This document shows, piece by piece, positions 8,562 to 16,586 of a stretch of DNA of 64,000 nt. The translations under genes were made by a program, and so were the position numbers. The DNA is taken from contig NZ_KE384070.1 in NCBI RefSeq assembly GCF_000423665.1, positions 160,669 through 224,668 on the forward strand, read 5' to 3'. The notes below the pieces were generated by a model. It was not told where the DNA came from and did not search any database. It saw nothing but the letters and a program-made list of their open reading frames with translations. Origin of the DNA: Solirubrobacter soli DSM 22325 (GTDB lineage: Bacteria > Actinomycetota > Thermoleophilia > Solirubrobacterales > Solirubrobacteraceae). Numbering within the stretch: position 1 is the stretch's first letter; each line of letters starts with the position of its first letter.

Positions 8562-10619
8562 ATGCCGATCCCCACCGCTGACGCCAAGCTGGACATGATC
8601 CGGCTCGCCGAGCCGACCGAGGACGAGCTGCGCGCCGTCGCGACGCTGGCACCGGGCGACTACGAGATCGGCTTCCAGCGCACCAACGACATCCTCGACG
8701 AGGCGCTGGAGGTCTTCCAGCGCTCCTCACGCTCGTCGATGGGCATCGCGGGCGACGTGATGATCGCGCTGTTCACCGCCCAGGGCGACCTGGTGAACGC
8801 CGCGGCCGGCACGTACCTGCACGCGATCATCCAGCCGATCCTGATCAAGTACATCCTCTCGGAGTACGGCGAGAACCCGGGCGTGCGCGACGGTGACATC
8901 TGGTTCGCCAACGACGCCCTCTACGGCGGCATCCACAACCCCGACATGGTCATCGTGCTGCCGATCTTCCACGAGGAGAAGCTGATCGGCTGGGCGGGCG
9001 CGGCCAACCACACGACCGAGACCGGCGCGGTGGAGCCGGGCGGCATGCCCGTGTCGGCGACCACGCGCTTCCACGAGGGGCTGAACCTGCCGCCGATCAA
9101 GATCGGCGAGAACCACCGGCTGCGCAGCGACATGCTCGAGCTGTTCAACGCCTTCGGGATCCGCGCGCCGCAGATGATCACCACCGACCTGAAGGCGCGG
9201 GCGACGGCGGCCGACCGGGTGCGCACGCGCATCCTCGAGGTCGCGGTCAAGGAGGGCGCGGACTTCGTCGTCGGCGTGATGCAGCGGATGCTGGAGGTCG
9301 CGGAGGCGGGTGCGCGCAAGCGGATCGCCTCGTGGCTGGACGGCAAGTACCGGTGCGTGAACTTCGCCGACGCGCTCGGCACCGAGCACGGCCTCGTGCG
9401 CAACGCGTCGCTGACGTTGGTCAAGGCGGGTGACGAGATCACCTTCGACTTCACGGGGACCTCGCCGGAGAACCTCTCGCCGTACCACGCGCACGTGCAG
9501 GCGGTGGTGGGCCACGTGGCCAACTACGTCTACTCCTACGTGTTCTACGACCTGCCGATCTCGAGCGCGACGTTCGCGCCGTTCACGTTCGTGATCCCGA
9601 AGGGGACGGTCTTGAACCCCGACGACCGGGCGGCGACCTCGTGCAGCGTCATGGTGTGCACGGGTGTGATGAGCGCGTGCGCGAACGCCTTCGCGAAGAT
9701 GATGTTCGCCTCCCAGGAGCACGACCGGGTGGCGGCGTCGGCGTCCAACGCCGGCAACGCGGTGGTGATCGCCGGCATGACGCAGTGGGGGCTCCCGTTC
9801 GCCGACATGGTCGCGTACTCGATCAACACCGAGGGCATGGGCGGACGCCCGGGGTCGGCGGGCATGAACGCGTTCGGGTTTCCGTGGTGCCCGTTCGGCC
9901 GCGCGCCCGACGTCGAGCTGATGGAGAACGAGTTCCCGATCCTGATCCCGCTCTCGCAGCACTGGACGGACTCGGCGGGGGCGGGCAAGCACCGCGGGGG
10001 CGTCGGCACCGTGCAGCCCTGGGTCGCCCACCAGGCGCCGATGGTCCTGCTCATGTGCATCGCCGACAACTCCAAGCTGCAGACGCCGCAGCCGCTGTTC
10101 GGGGGCTACGCGCCGTGCACGGTGCCGGGGATCGGCATCCGCGCGCCCGGGCTGATGGAGGCCCTCCAGGCCGGCGATCCGATCGACCTCGACTTCCGCA
10201 CGATCATCGAGCAGCGCTCGATCGGCGGGCAGTGGGAGGTCGAGTTCATGGGCCGCTCGATCCGGCCCTACGACGAGGGCGACGTGATGGCGTTCTGCTT
10301 CAGCGCCGGCGGCGCCGGCTATGGCGATCCGCTCGAGGCCGACCCGGAGGAGGTCGCGCGCGACTACGTCGGCGGGCTGATCAGCGCGTGGACCGTCCGC
10401 GAGATCTACAAGGTCGCCTACGACGAGGTCGAGCAGGTCGTGCTGGGGGAGGAGACGTCGCGGCTGCGCGACTCCGAACGGGCGGCGCGGGCGGCGCGTG
10501 ACAGCGACTGGGCGACGTTCGAGGCCGAGTGGTCGCAGCTCTCCCCGCCCGAGGACCTGCTCGTGTGGTTCGGGTCCTGGCCCGCGGGCGAGCCGACCGT
10601 CCCCGTCATGCGCATGTGA
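8562..10619 (+). CDS. Hydantoinase B/oxoprolinase-type subunit, ApcD-like
   Basis: This 685-residue HyuB-family protein contains the usual early EIGFQRTNDILDEALEVFQRSSRSSMGIAGD segment, GDIWFANDALYGGIHNPDM (about 110) and HTTETGAVEPGG (about 150), plus a late GGAGYGDPLEADPEEV segment near the C terminus that typifies this family. HyuB subunits form the partner half of hydantoinases, 5-oxoprolinases and acetone or acetophenone carboxylases; in carboxylases they are thought to host the carboxylation site. The start ATG 8562 follows the previous stop by 1 bp with GGAGG upstream. Together with the three preceding genes it completes an alpha-alpha'-beta-gamma set. Confidence 0.87.
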   Translation: MPIPTADAKLDMIRLAEPTEDELRAVATLAPGDYEIGFQRTNDILDEALEVFQRSSRSSMGIAGDVMIALFTAQGDLVNAAAGTYLHAIIQPILIKYILSEYGENPGVRDGDIWFANDALYGGIHNPDMVIVLPIFHEEKLIGWAGAANHTTETGAVEPGGMPVSATTRFHEGLNLPPIKIGENHRLRSDMLELFNAFGIRAPQMITTDLKARATAADRVRTRILEVAVKEGADFVVGVMQRMLEVAEAGARKRIASWLDGKYRCVNFADALGTEHGLVRNASLTLVKAGDEITFDFTGTSPENLSPYHAHVQAVVGHVANYVYSYVFYDLPISSATFAPFTFVIPKGTVLNPDDRAATSCSVMVCTGVMSACANAFAKMMFASQEHDRVAASASNAGNAVVIAGMTQWGLPFADMVAYSINTEGMGGRPGSAGMNAFGFPWCPFGRAPDVELMENEFPILIPLSQHWTDSAGAGKHRGGVGTVQPWVAHQAPMVLLMCIADNSKLQTPQPLFGGYAPCTVPGIGIRAPGLMEALQAGDPIDLDFRTIIEQRSIGGQWEVEFMGRSIRPYDEGDVMAFCFSAGGAGYGDPLEADPEEVARDYVGGLISAWTVREIYKVAYDEVEQVVLGEETSRLRDSERAARAARDSDWATFEAEWSQLSPPEDLLVWFGSWPAGEPTVPVMRM

Positions 10620-10620
10620 G

Positions 10621-11262
10621 GTGAGCGCGCTCGAGCCCGCACTCGCCGGCCGGCCTCTCGATCGCCCGCTGCTGGCGCCGCGGTTCGCGGCGCTGGCGGC
10701 GGAGGTCGAGGAGCTGCCGCTCGAGGCGTTCCTCGCCGACCTGGGCCGGCGTGCGCGGATCTACGCGGACCTCGCTCGTTCGCTGCGCGTCGACGTGCTG
10801 TTCGTCAACGACGCCGACGAGGAGCCCGAGGTCCTCGCGGACCTGCTCCGGCGGGTGCGGGCGACCGTGCCGACCACGCTCGGCGCCGTCATGACCGGAC
10901 CCGCCACACGTGGCGAGCTCCCCTCCGTGCTCGCGGCGGCGCGGACGCTTGCCGAGGCGGGCGCCGAGGTCATCCTCGTGCGCGAGACGGTCGCGCTGCC
11001 GGAGAACTACCGGCGGCTGGCGAACCCGCTGTGGGGGTCGCTGAAGTTCTTCCGCGCGGTCGGCGTCCTGCTGGCGCCGGACCCGCCGGCGGGTCCCTAT
11101 CTCCCGTGCCTGACCGCTGCCACGGACGCGCCGCACGCGCTTGCCGTCGCGCCGGGCGAGGCGTCGGCGCCGAGCCGCGCGACCGCGCTGATCACCCACA
11201 CCGACGACCTCGCGGGACACGTGCCCGTGCGTGACCTGCAGGCGGTCGTCGCCCGGCTATGA
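10621..11262 (+). CDS. Fifth operon protein, possible ApcE-like accessory subunit
   Basis: This 213-residue protein starts at GTG 10621, one base after the HyuB-type stop, and overlaps the CoA ligase start by 4 bp. It is helical and acidic, with VDVLFVNDADEEPEVLADLLRR and an alternating beta/alpha middle, no signal peptide and no membrane segment. I do not recognise a named domain. Its position between the HyuB subunit and the ligase is exactly that of ApcE (the separable 34-kDa epsilon subunit of acetophenone carboxylase). It is shorter than ApcE, so orthology is a hypothesis from gene order only. Confidence 0.7.
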   Translation: MSALEPALAGRPLDRPLLAPRFAALAAEVEELPLEAFLADLGRRARIYADLARSLRVDVLFVNDADEEPEVLADLLRRVRATVPTTLGAVMTGPATRGELPSVLAAARTLAEAGAEVILVRETVALPENYRRLANPLWGSLKFFRAVGVLLAPDPPAGPYLPCLTAATDAPHALAVAPGEASAPSRATALITHTDDLAGHVPVRDLQAVVARL

Positions 11263-13130
11263 CCGTGTTGTGGACACCTCCGCCGGACGTGTTCGAGGCG
11301 ACCGAGATCGGGCGCTTCGCAGCGCGGAACGGGTTCTCGTCGTTCGATGCGTTGCAGCGCTGGTCGGTCGAGGATCTCGAGGGGTTCTGGCGCGCGGTCG
11401 CCGAGTTCTACGACCTCGGGCTGGACGCGGAGCGCGTCCTCGGGCGCCGCGACATGCCCGGCGCAGAGTGGTTCCCGGGCGCGCGCCTGAACTACGCGTC
11501 GCACATGCTGGGCGGTGACGGCGTGGCCGTGGTCGCGCGGTCGAACACCCGCGGACCGATCGAGCTGACCTTCGCGGAGCTGCGCGACCAGGTGGCGCGT
11601 GCGCGGACCGGCCTGCGGCGGCTCGGCGTCGGGCGCGGCGATCGCGTCGTCGCGTACCTGCCCAACATCCCGGAGACGCTCGTCGCGTTCCTGGCCACCG
11701 CGAGCCTGGGCGCGATCTGGGCGAGCGTCTCGCCCGAGTTCGGCGCTCGCAGCGTGCTCGACCGGCTCGCGCAGATCGAGCCGAAGGTGCTCCTGGCCGT
11801 CAACGGCTACACCTATCGCGACGCGCGGATCGACCGGCGCGCGGAGGTCGCCGCGATCGTCTCCGGCCTGCCGACCGTCGAGCACGTCGTCGAGGTCGGG
11901 TACGGCGACGGAGCCCGCGGGTGGGACGAGTTGGTCCGCGAGCCGGGGCCGCTCGACTTCGAGCCGGTGCCGTTCGACCACCCGCTCTACGTGCTCTTCT
12001 CGTCGGGCACGACCGGTCTGCCGAAGGCGATCGTGCACGGCCACGGCGGCATCCTGCTCGAGCACGTCAAGAACCTCGGCCTGGGGTGGGATCTCAAGCC
12101 CGGCGGGCGGCTGTTCTGGTTCACGACGACCGCCTGGATGATGTGGAACGCGCTCGTCTCCGCGCTGTTGCTGCGGAGCTCGGTCGTGCTGCTCGACGGC
12201 GACCCCGCGTGGCCCGATCTCGCCCAGCAGTGGCGGCTCGCCGCGGAGACCCGTCCGTCGGTCATGGGCGTCAGCCCGGCGTTCCTGATGGCGTGTCGCA
12301 AGGCGGGGCTCCGGCCCGGGAGCGAGTTCGATCTGTCGAGCATCCGTGTCATGCCGATCGCCGGGTCGCCGCTGCCGGGTGAGGGCTACGACTACGTCTA
12401 CGAACAGCTGCCAGGCATCCTGCTGCTCAACGGCAGCGGCGGCACCGATGTCTGCAGCGCGATCGTCAGCGCGAGCCCGCTACAGGCCGTGACCCGCGGG
12501 GAGATCGCGGGGCGCTGGCTCGGCGTCGACGCGACCGCGTTCGACGTCGATGGCCATGAGGTGATCGGCGCGTTGGGCGAGCTGGTGATCCGCCGGCCGA
12601 TGCCGTCGATGCCGGTGGGGTTCTGGGGCGACGCCGACGGTTCCAAGTACCGCGCCGCGTACTTCGACGTCTACCCGGGCGTGTGGCGCCACGGCGACTG
12701 GGTGCGCTTCTCCGAGGCGGGCACGTGCATCGTCACCGGCCGCTCCGACGCGACCCTGAACCGCGGCGGCGTCCGCATGGGAACGGCCGAGTTCTACGCG
12801 GTGCTGGAGGAGCTGGCGGAGGTGGAGGACTCGCTCGTCGTGCACCTCGAGGATCGCGACGAGCTGGTGCTGTTCGTCGTCGCCGACCTCGACGAGGAGC
12901 TGCGCGGGCGGATCACGCGAACGTTGCGCTCGGAGCTCTCGCCGCGCCACGTCCCCGACACGATCGTCGCCGTCCCGGCGATCCCGCGCACGCTGACCGG
13001 CAAGAAGCTCGAGGCGCCCGTCAAGCGGATCCTCCGCGGTGAGGCGGCGGAGGAGGTCGCGAGCCGCGGCGCCCTCGCCGACCCGAGCGCGATCGATGTC
13101 TTCGTGGCCTTCGCCCATGAGCGCCGCTGA
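11259..13130 (+). CDS. Acetoacetyl-CoA synthetase-family ligase (beta-keto acid-CoA ligase, Bal-like)
   Basis: This 623-residue adenylate-forming enzyme has the acetoacetyl-CoA-synthetase N-terminal cap (MTVLWTPPPDVFEATEIGRF), the phosphate loop LYVLFSSGTTGLPKAIVHGH (about residue 243), the WMMWNALVSALLL substrate-pocket helix, GRSDATLNRGGVRMGTAEFY (about 495) and the C-terminal lysine motif RTLTGKKLEAPVKRIL. The family makes CoA thioesters of beta-keto acids from ATP and CoA. Next to a ketone carboxylase this is the expected second step, as benzoylacetate-CoA ligase (Bal) follows Apc. The ATG overlaps the previous stop; the amidase start lies inside its last codons. The acyl group cannot be deduced from sequence alone: acetoacetate, benzoylacetate or a longer acid are all possible. 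Confidence 0.87.
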   Translation: MTVLWTPPPDVFEATEIGRFAARNGFSSFDALQRWSVEDLEGFWRAVAEFYDLGLDAERVLGRRDMPGAEWFPGARLNYASHMLGGDGVAVVARSNTRGPIELTFAELRDQVARARTGLRRLGVGRGDRVVAYLPNIPETLVAFLATASLGAIWASVSPEFGARSVLDRLAQIEPKVLLAVNGYTYRDARIDRRAEVAAIVSGLPTVEHVVEVGYGDGARGWDELVREPGPLDFEPVPFDHPLYVLFSSGTTGLPKAIVHGHGGILLEHVKNLGLGWDLKPGGRLFWFTTTAWMMWNALVSALLLRSSVVLLDGDPAWPDLAQQWRLAAETRPSVMGVSPAFLMACRKAGLRPGSEFDLSSIRVMPIAGSPLPGEGYDYVYEQLPGILLLNGSGGTDVCSAIVSASPLQAVTRGEIAGRWLGVDATAFDVDGHEVIGALGELVIRRPMPSMPVGFWGDADGSKYRAAYFDVYPGVWRHGDWVRFSEAGTCIVTGRSDATLNRGGVRMGTAEFYAVLEELAEVEDSLVVHLEDRDELVLFVVADLDEELRGRITRTLRSELSPRHVPDTIVAVPAIPRTLTGKKLEAPVKRILRGEAAEEVASRGALADPSAIDVFVAFAHERR

Positions 13131-14430
13131 GCTGGCGCGGGCGATCGCCGCCGGCGAGCGCTCGGCGCGCGACGTCGTCCAGGCGCACCTCGACCGGATC
13201 GACGAGGTCAATCCGACCCTGAACGCGGTGACGGTCACGCTCGCCGACGAGGCGCTGGCGGCGGCGGACGCCGCCGACGCGTCGGTCGCGCGCGGCGGTC
13301 CGTTGCCGCCGCTGCTCGGGGTCCCGTTCACGGTGAAGGAGAACATCGACGTGGCGGGGACGGTCACGTCGATGGGGCTGCGCGGGGGAGTGCCGGCGAC
13401 GCGCGATGCGCCGCACATCGCGCATCTGCGGGCCGCGGGCGCCATCCCGATCGCGCGGACCAACCTCCCGGACCTCGCGCTGCGCTGGCACACGGACAAC
13501 GCGCGCCACGGCGCGACGGTCAACCCGTTCGACGCGTCGCTGAGCCCTGGCGGGAGCAGCGGCGGCGACGCGGTCGCGTTGGCGAGTGGCATGGCCGCGT
13601 TCGCGGTCGGCAGCGACTACGGCGGCTCGCTGCGCGTCCCGGCCGCGCTGGCCGGCGTCTACGCGCTGCGCCCGACGCCGGGGCGCCTCGCTCAGACGTT
13701 CGGTGCGCCGCCGTTGATGAGCCGCCAGTTGATGGCGAGCGACGGCCCGCTCGCGCGGCGCGCCGAGGACCTGTTGCTGCTGCTGACGGCGATGGGGCAG
13801 CCCGACGCGCGCGACCCGCGGTTCACGCCGGCCTCGGCCGCCGTCGCGCAGGGGCCGATCGCGGTCGTGCTCGCCTCCGACGCGGAACGCATGGCGGCGG
13901 ACGCGCTCGTCGCGGCCGGCCACGAGGTGGTGGAGGCCGAGGCCCCGCGAGTGGAGGACGCGGCCCAGCTGTGGCTGGACCTCGTGAGCTTCGAGGTGCG
14001 GCTCGGCGCGCTGGCCCGGCTGCGCGAGGAGGGCAGCGAGGGCACGCGACGTTCGGCCGAGGCGCTGTTCGCGCTCGGCAGGACGCTCGACGGCGACGGA
14101 TACGCGCGAGCGCTCGGCGAGCGCCACCTGCTCACGGCCGCCTGGAGCGAGTTCTTCGACCGGCATTCGCTGCTCCTGGGACCCGTCAGCACGAGCGCGC
14201 CATGGCGCGTCGGGCACGACCTCGGCGGTGCGGACGCGCTGCGCGACGAGTGGTGGGGCTTCCGGCTGACGGTCGCGACCGCCTGCCTCGGCCTGCCCGC
14301 GGTGTCCGTCCCGATCGGCTTCGACGCCCGCGGCCTGCCGCTGGGCGTCCAGCTCGTCGGCCCGCGCTGGGCGGAACGCGCCCTGCTCGCCGTCGCGGAG
14401 GCGATCAGGCGCCCAGCGTCGTCTCCTTGA
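13117..14430 (+). CDS. Amidase-signature family hydrolase
   Basis: This 437-residue protein carries the complete Ser-cisSer-Lys triad of the amidase signature family: Lys74 in VPFTVKENID, Ser147 in the glycine/serine loop SPGGSSGGD, and nucleophile Ser171 in DYGGSLRVPA, with the canonical 24-residue serine spacing. It hydrolyses a carboxamide or related bond; the substrate is unknown. ATG 13117 overlaps the ligase gene by 14 bp, so it belongs to the operon. Its job in a ketone pathway is not obvious. It might release the pathway substrate from an amide, or the cluster substrate may itself be nitrogenous. Cytosolic, no signal peptide. Confidence 0.85.
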   Translation: MSAAELARAIAAGERSARDVVQAHLDRIDEVNPTLNAVTVTLADEALAAADAADASVARGGPLPPLLGVPFTVKENIDVAGTVTSMGLRGGVPATRDAPHIAHLRAAGAIPIARTNLPDLALRWHTDNARHGATVNPFDASLSPGGSSGGDAVALASGMAAFAVGSDYGGSLRVPAALAGVYALRPTPGRLAQTFGAPPLMSRQLMASDGPLARRAEDLLLLLTAMGQPDARDPRFTPASAAVAQGPIAVVLASDAERMAADALVAAGHEVVEAEAPRVEDAAQLWLDLVSFEVRLGALARLREEGSEGTRRSAEALFALGRTLDGDGYARALGERHLLTAAWSEFFDRHSLLLGPVSTSAPWRVGHDLGGADALRDEWWGFRLTVATACLGLPAVSVPIGFDARGLPLGVQLVGPRWAERALLAVAEAIRRPASSP

Positions 14431-14487
14431 CGACTGGTGCACCATCAGACGTCTGTCCCGGGGGAAGCAGACGCGAGGAGATTGCCA

Positions 14488-15525
14488 GTGCGTGCGGTGA
14501 TGTACGAGGGGTTCGGGGAGCCGATCACGGTCGCGAACGTGGACGACCCGCGGCCGGCTCCGGACGGCGTGGTGATCCGCGTGGAGGCGACCGGGCTGTG
14601 CCGGAGCGACTGGCACGGGTGGATGGGGCACGACCCCGACATCACCCGGTTCCCGAACGTCCCCGGGCATGAGCTCGCCGGCACCGTCGAAGAGGTCGGG
14701 AGCGACGTGCGGCGGGTGCGCCCAGGCGACCGCGTGACCGTCTCCTTCGTCTGCGCGTGCGGCGTGTGCGCCGAGTGCGTGCGGGGCGAGCATCAGGTGT
14801 GCGAGCACCAGCGGCAGCCGGGCTTCCACGTCTGGGGCTCGTACGCCGAGTACGTCGCGATCGACCACGCGGATCTCAACGTCGTGCACCTGCCCGACGA
14901 GCTCGACTTCGCGACCGCGGCCTCGTTGGGCTGCCGCTTTGCCACCGCCTACCGCGCCGTGCTCGAGGTCGGGCGCGTTCGGGCCGGCGAGTGGCTGGTC
15001 GTGCACGGCTGCGGCGGTGTCGGGCTGAGCGCGGTGATGATCGGCGTCGCCGCCGGTGCTCGTGTCGTCGGGGTCGACGTCAGCGAGGGCGCGCTCGAGC
15101 TCGCCCGCGCGCTCGGAGCCGAGCACGCGGTCGTGGCGGGCACCGACGTGCGTGAGCTGACCGACGGCGGGGCCCACGTGAGCCTCGATGCGCTGGGGTT
15201 GGAGGCCACCTGCGTCGCCTCGATCGACGGACTGCGCCGACGCGGCCGTCACGTGCAGGTCGGCGTCCTCCCGGGCTCGCCCCCGGTCCCGATGCACCGG
15301 GTGATGGCCCACGAGCTCCAGCTGCTGGGTTCACACGGGATGGCGGCGCACGCGTATCCGGAGATGCTCGGCTCGATCGTGGCGGGGCGCCTCGATCCCG
15401 GCCGGCTCATCACCAGTCACATCGCGCTCGAGCAAGCACCCGCCGCGCTGGCGGCGATGGGCGACGGCTCACCCCGCGGCGTGACGATGATCCATCCTCA
15501 CACGACTCAGGGTGTTCGCGGATAA
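14488..15525 (+). CDS. Zinc-dependent medium-chain alcohol dehydrogenase
   Basis: This 345-residue MDR enzyme has catalytic zinc ligands Cys38 and His61 (GHE), the structural zinc quartet Cys91, Cys94, Cys97 and Cys105 with canonical x2-x2-x7 spacing, and a Rossmann GCGGVGLSAV motif (about 185). It should interconvert an alcohol and a ketone or aldehyde with NAD(P). GTG 14488 is chosen for the GAGGAG site 7 nt upstream; an upstream ATG at 14437 lacks one. It follows the amidase by 57 bp and may supply the ketone substrate of the carboxylase by oxidising a secondary alcohol (inference from the ethylbenzene/phenylethanol pathway logic, where a different dehydrogenase family does this step). Confidence 0.87.
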   Translation: MRAVMYEGFGEPITVANVDDPRPAPDGVVIRVEATGLCRSDWHGWMGHDPDITRFPNVPGHELAGTVEEVGSDVRRVRPGDRVTVSFVCACGVCAECVRGEHQVCEHQRQPGFHVWGSYAEYVAIDHADLNVVHLPDELDFATAASLGCRFATAYRAVLEVGRVRAGEWLVVHGCGGVGLSAVMIGVAAGARVVGVDVSEGALELARALGAEHAVVAGTDVRELTDGGAHVSLDALGLEATCVASIDGLRRRGRHVQVGVLPGSPPVPMHRVMAHELQLLGSHGMAAHAYPEMLGSIVAGRLDPGRLITSHIALEQAPAALAAMGDGSPRGVTMIHPHTTQGVRG

Positions 15526-15534
15526 TCCGGAGGC

Positions 15535-15897
15535 ATGGACCTCGGAGCCCCAGCCTCATATCTCACACTGACCGACGGCACGAGCGTGTTCTCCTCCGAC
15601 GGCGAGTCGGTCGGCGCGGTCGAGCACGTGCTCGCCGATCCGGAGGTCGACATCTTCGACGGTCTCGTGATCGATTGCCGGCTCGGCCCCGGCGGTCACC
15701 GCTTCGTCGACGCGCCGGAGGTGGCCGGGATCTACGAGCGCGGCGTCGAGCTCACGCTCACCGCGCGCGAGGTCGACCGGCTGCACGAGCCGTCCGCCAA
15801 CGCGGCGGTGATGTCCGCCGACCCGGACGACGTCACCGGCAGCCACCTCGGCGACAAGCTGCGCCGTGCCTGGCAGCTGATCAGCGGCGACTACTGA
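15535..15897 (+). CDS. PRC-barrel-like small protein
   Basis: This 120-residue protein starts at ATG 15535 right after a GGAGG. The first 80 residues (SYLTLTDGTSVFSSDGESVG, then FDGLVIDCRLGPGGHRFVDAPEV) form the short beta-strand pattern of PRC-barrel domains, followed by an acidic helical tail. PRC-barrel proteins of this size are common in Thermoleophilia and are thought to bind RNA or partner proteins; no function can be assigned here. Its stop abuts the stop of the convergent hydrolase gene (TGATCA), leaving no room for a separate terminator. Confidence 0.7.
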   Translation: MDLGAPASYLTLTDGTSVFSSDGESVGAVEHVLADPEVDIFDGLVIDCRLGPGGHRFVDAPEVAGIYERGVELTLTAREVDRLHEPSANAAVMSADPDDVTGSHLGDKLRRAWQLISGDY

Positions 15898-16518
15898 TCA
15901 CCGGGCTGTCGCGACGGCGAGTTGCTCCACCACCTCGTCGGTCGTGAGCACCGACGAGGCGATCAGCGCGAAGCTGGTCAGCGCGGCATCGGTGGCCGCG
16001 CGGCCGGGCCCGGCGGTGGCATCGCCGACGACGTGGACGTCGAAGCCGTTCTCGGCGGCGTCGCGCACGTGGGACTCCAGGCACAGGTTCGCGGCCATGC
16101 CCGCCACCACGAGCGTCTGGATGTCGCGCTGACGAAGTTGGATCCCGAGATCGCCGCTCCAGAACCCCGACAGCCCCTTGTGCGGTGACAGGACGGTCAC
16201 GCCCTGGGTGGGCAGCAGCTCGGGGTGAAAGGCCGACCCGGGCCCGGCGCCGTCGAACATCCGGCGGCTGAACATCAGCTGGTCGAGCGCCGTCAGGTGG
16301 TTCCACGTGCCGTACTCGTCGTCGGAGTACTCGTGCGGCGAGTAGAACACCGGCAGGCCGGCGTCGAGCGCCGCGGCGCGCAGGCGCGCGAGCTTGCCGA
16401 CGACGTCCACGCGTTCGACCTCTTCGCCGATGACGTCCCAGACGACGCTCGACGGGTCCAGGAAGTCGACCTGCGGGTCGATCAGCAGCAGCGCGGCACG
16501 GTCGGTCGGGAAGGGCAT
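15898..16518 (-). CDS. Isochorismatase-fold cysteine hydrolase
   Basis: This 206-residue protein shows the Asp-Lys-Cys triad of the isochorismatase-like superfamily: Asp14 in LLLIDPQVDF, Lys114 in SPHKGLSGF and Cys146 in VAGMAANLCLESHVRDA. The superfamily includes nicotinamidases, N-carbamoyl-amide hydrolases and ureidoacrylate or biuret-type hydrolases; the exact substrate is not evident. GAAAGGACG precedes the ATG. It has its own strong promoter at 16558-16586 with a perfect 10-bp palindrome in the spacer, directly downstream of a TetR-family gene, so repression by that TetR protein is likely. A TetR-regulated cysteine hydrolase of this type often handles a toxic or signalling small molecule. 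Confidence 0.88.
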   Translation of the reverse strand: MPFPTDRAALLLIDPQVDFLDPSSVVWDVIGEEVERVDVVGKLARLRAAALDAGLPVFYSPHEYSDDEYGTWNHLTALDQLMFSRRMFDGAGPGSAFHPELLPTQGVTVLSPHKGLSGFWSGDLGIQLRQRDIQTLVVAGMAANLCLESHVRDAAENGFDVHVVGDATAGPGRAATDAALTSFALIASSVLTTDEVVEQLAVATAR

Positions 16519-16557
16519 GAACGTCCTTTCGGATGGCGGGTGGTTCCGGCATCCGGA

Positions 16558-16586
16558 TTTATAACCGACCGGTCGTCTTCTATCAA
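16558..16586 (-). promoter_or_regulatory. Promoter of the cysteine hydrolase with TetR-type operator in the spacer
   Basis: On the minus strand TTGATA (16581-16586), a 17-bp spacer and TATAAA (16558-16563) form a near-consensus sigma-70 promoter, the best in the window. The spacer holds CGACCGGTCG (16566-16575), a perfect 10-bp palindrome of the kind bound by TetR-family repressors. The -35 box overlaps the last codons of the TetR gene. Confidence 0.8.
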
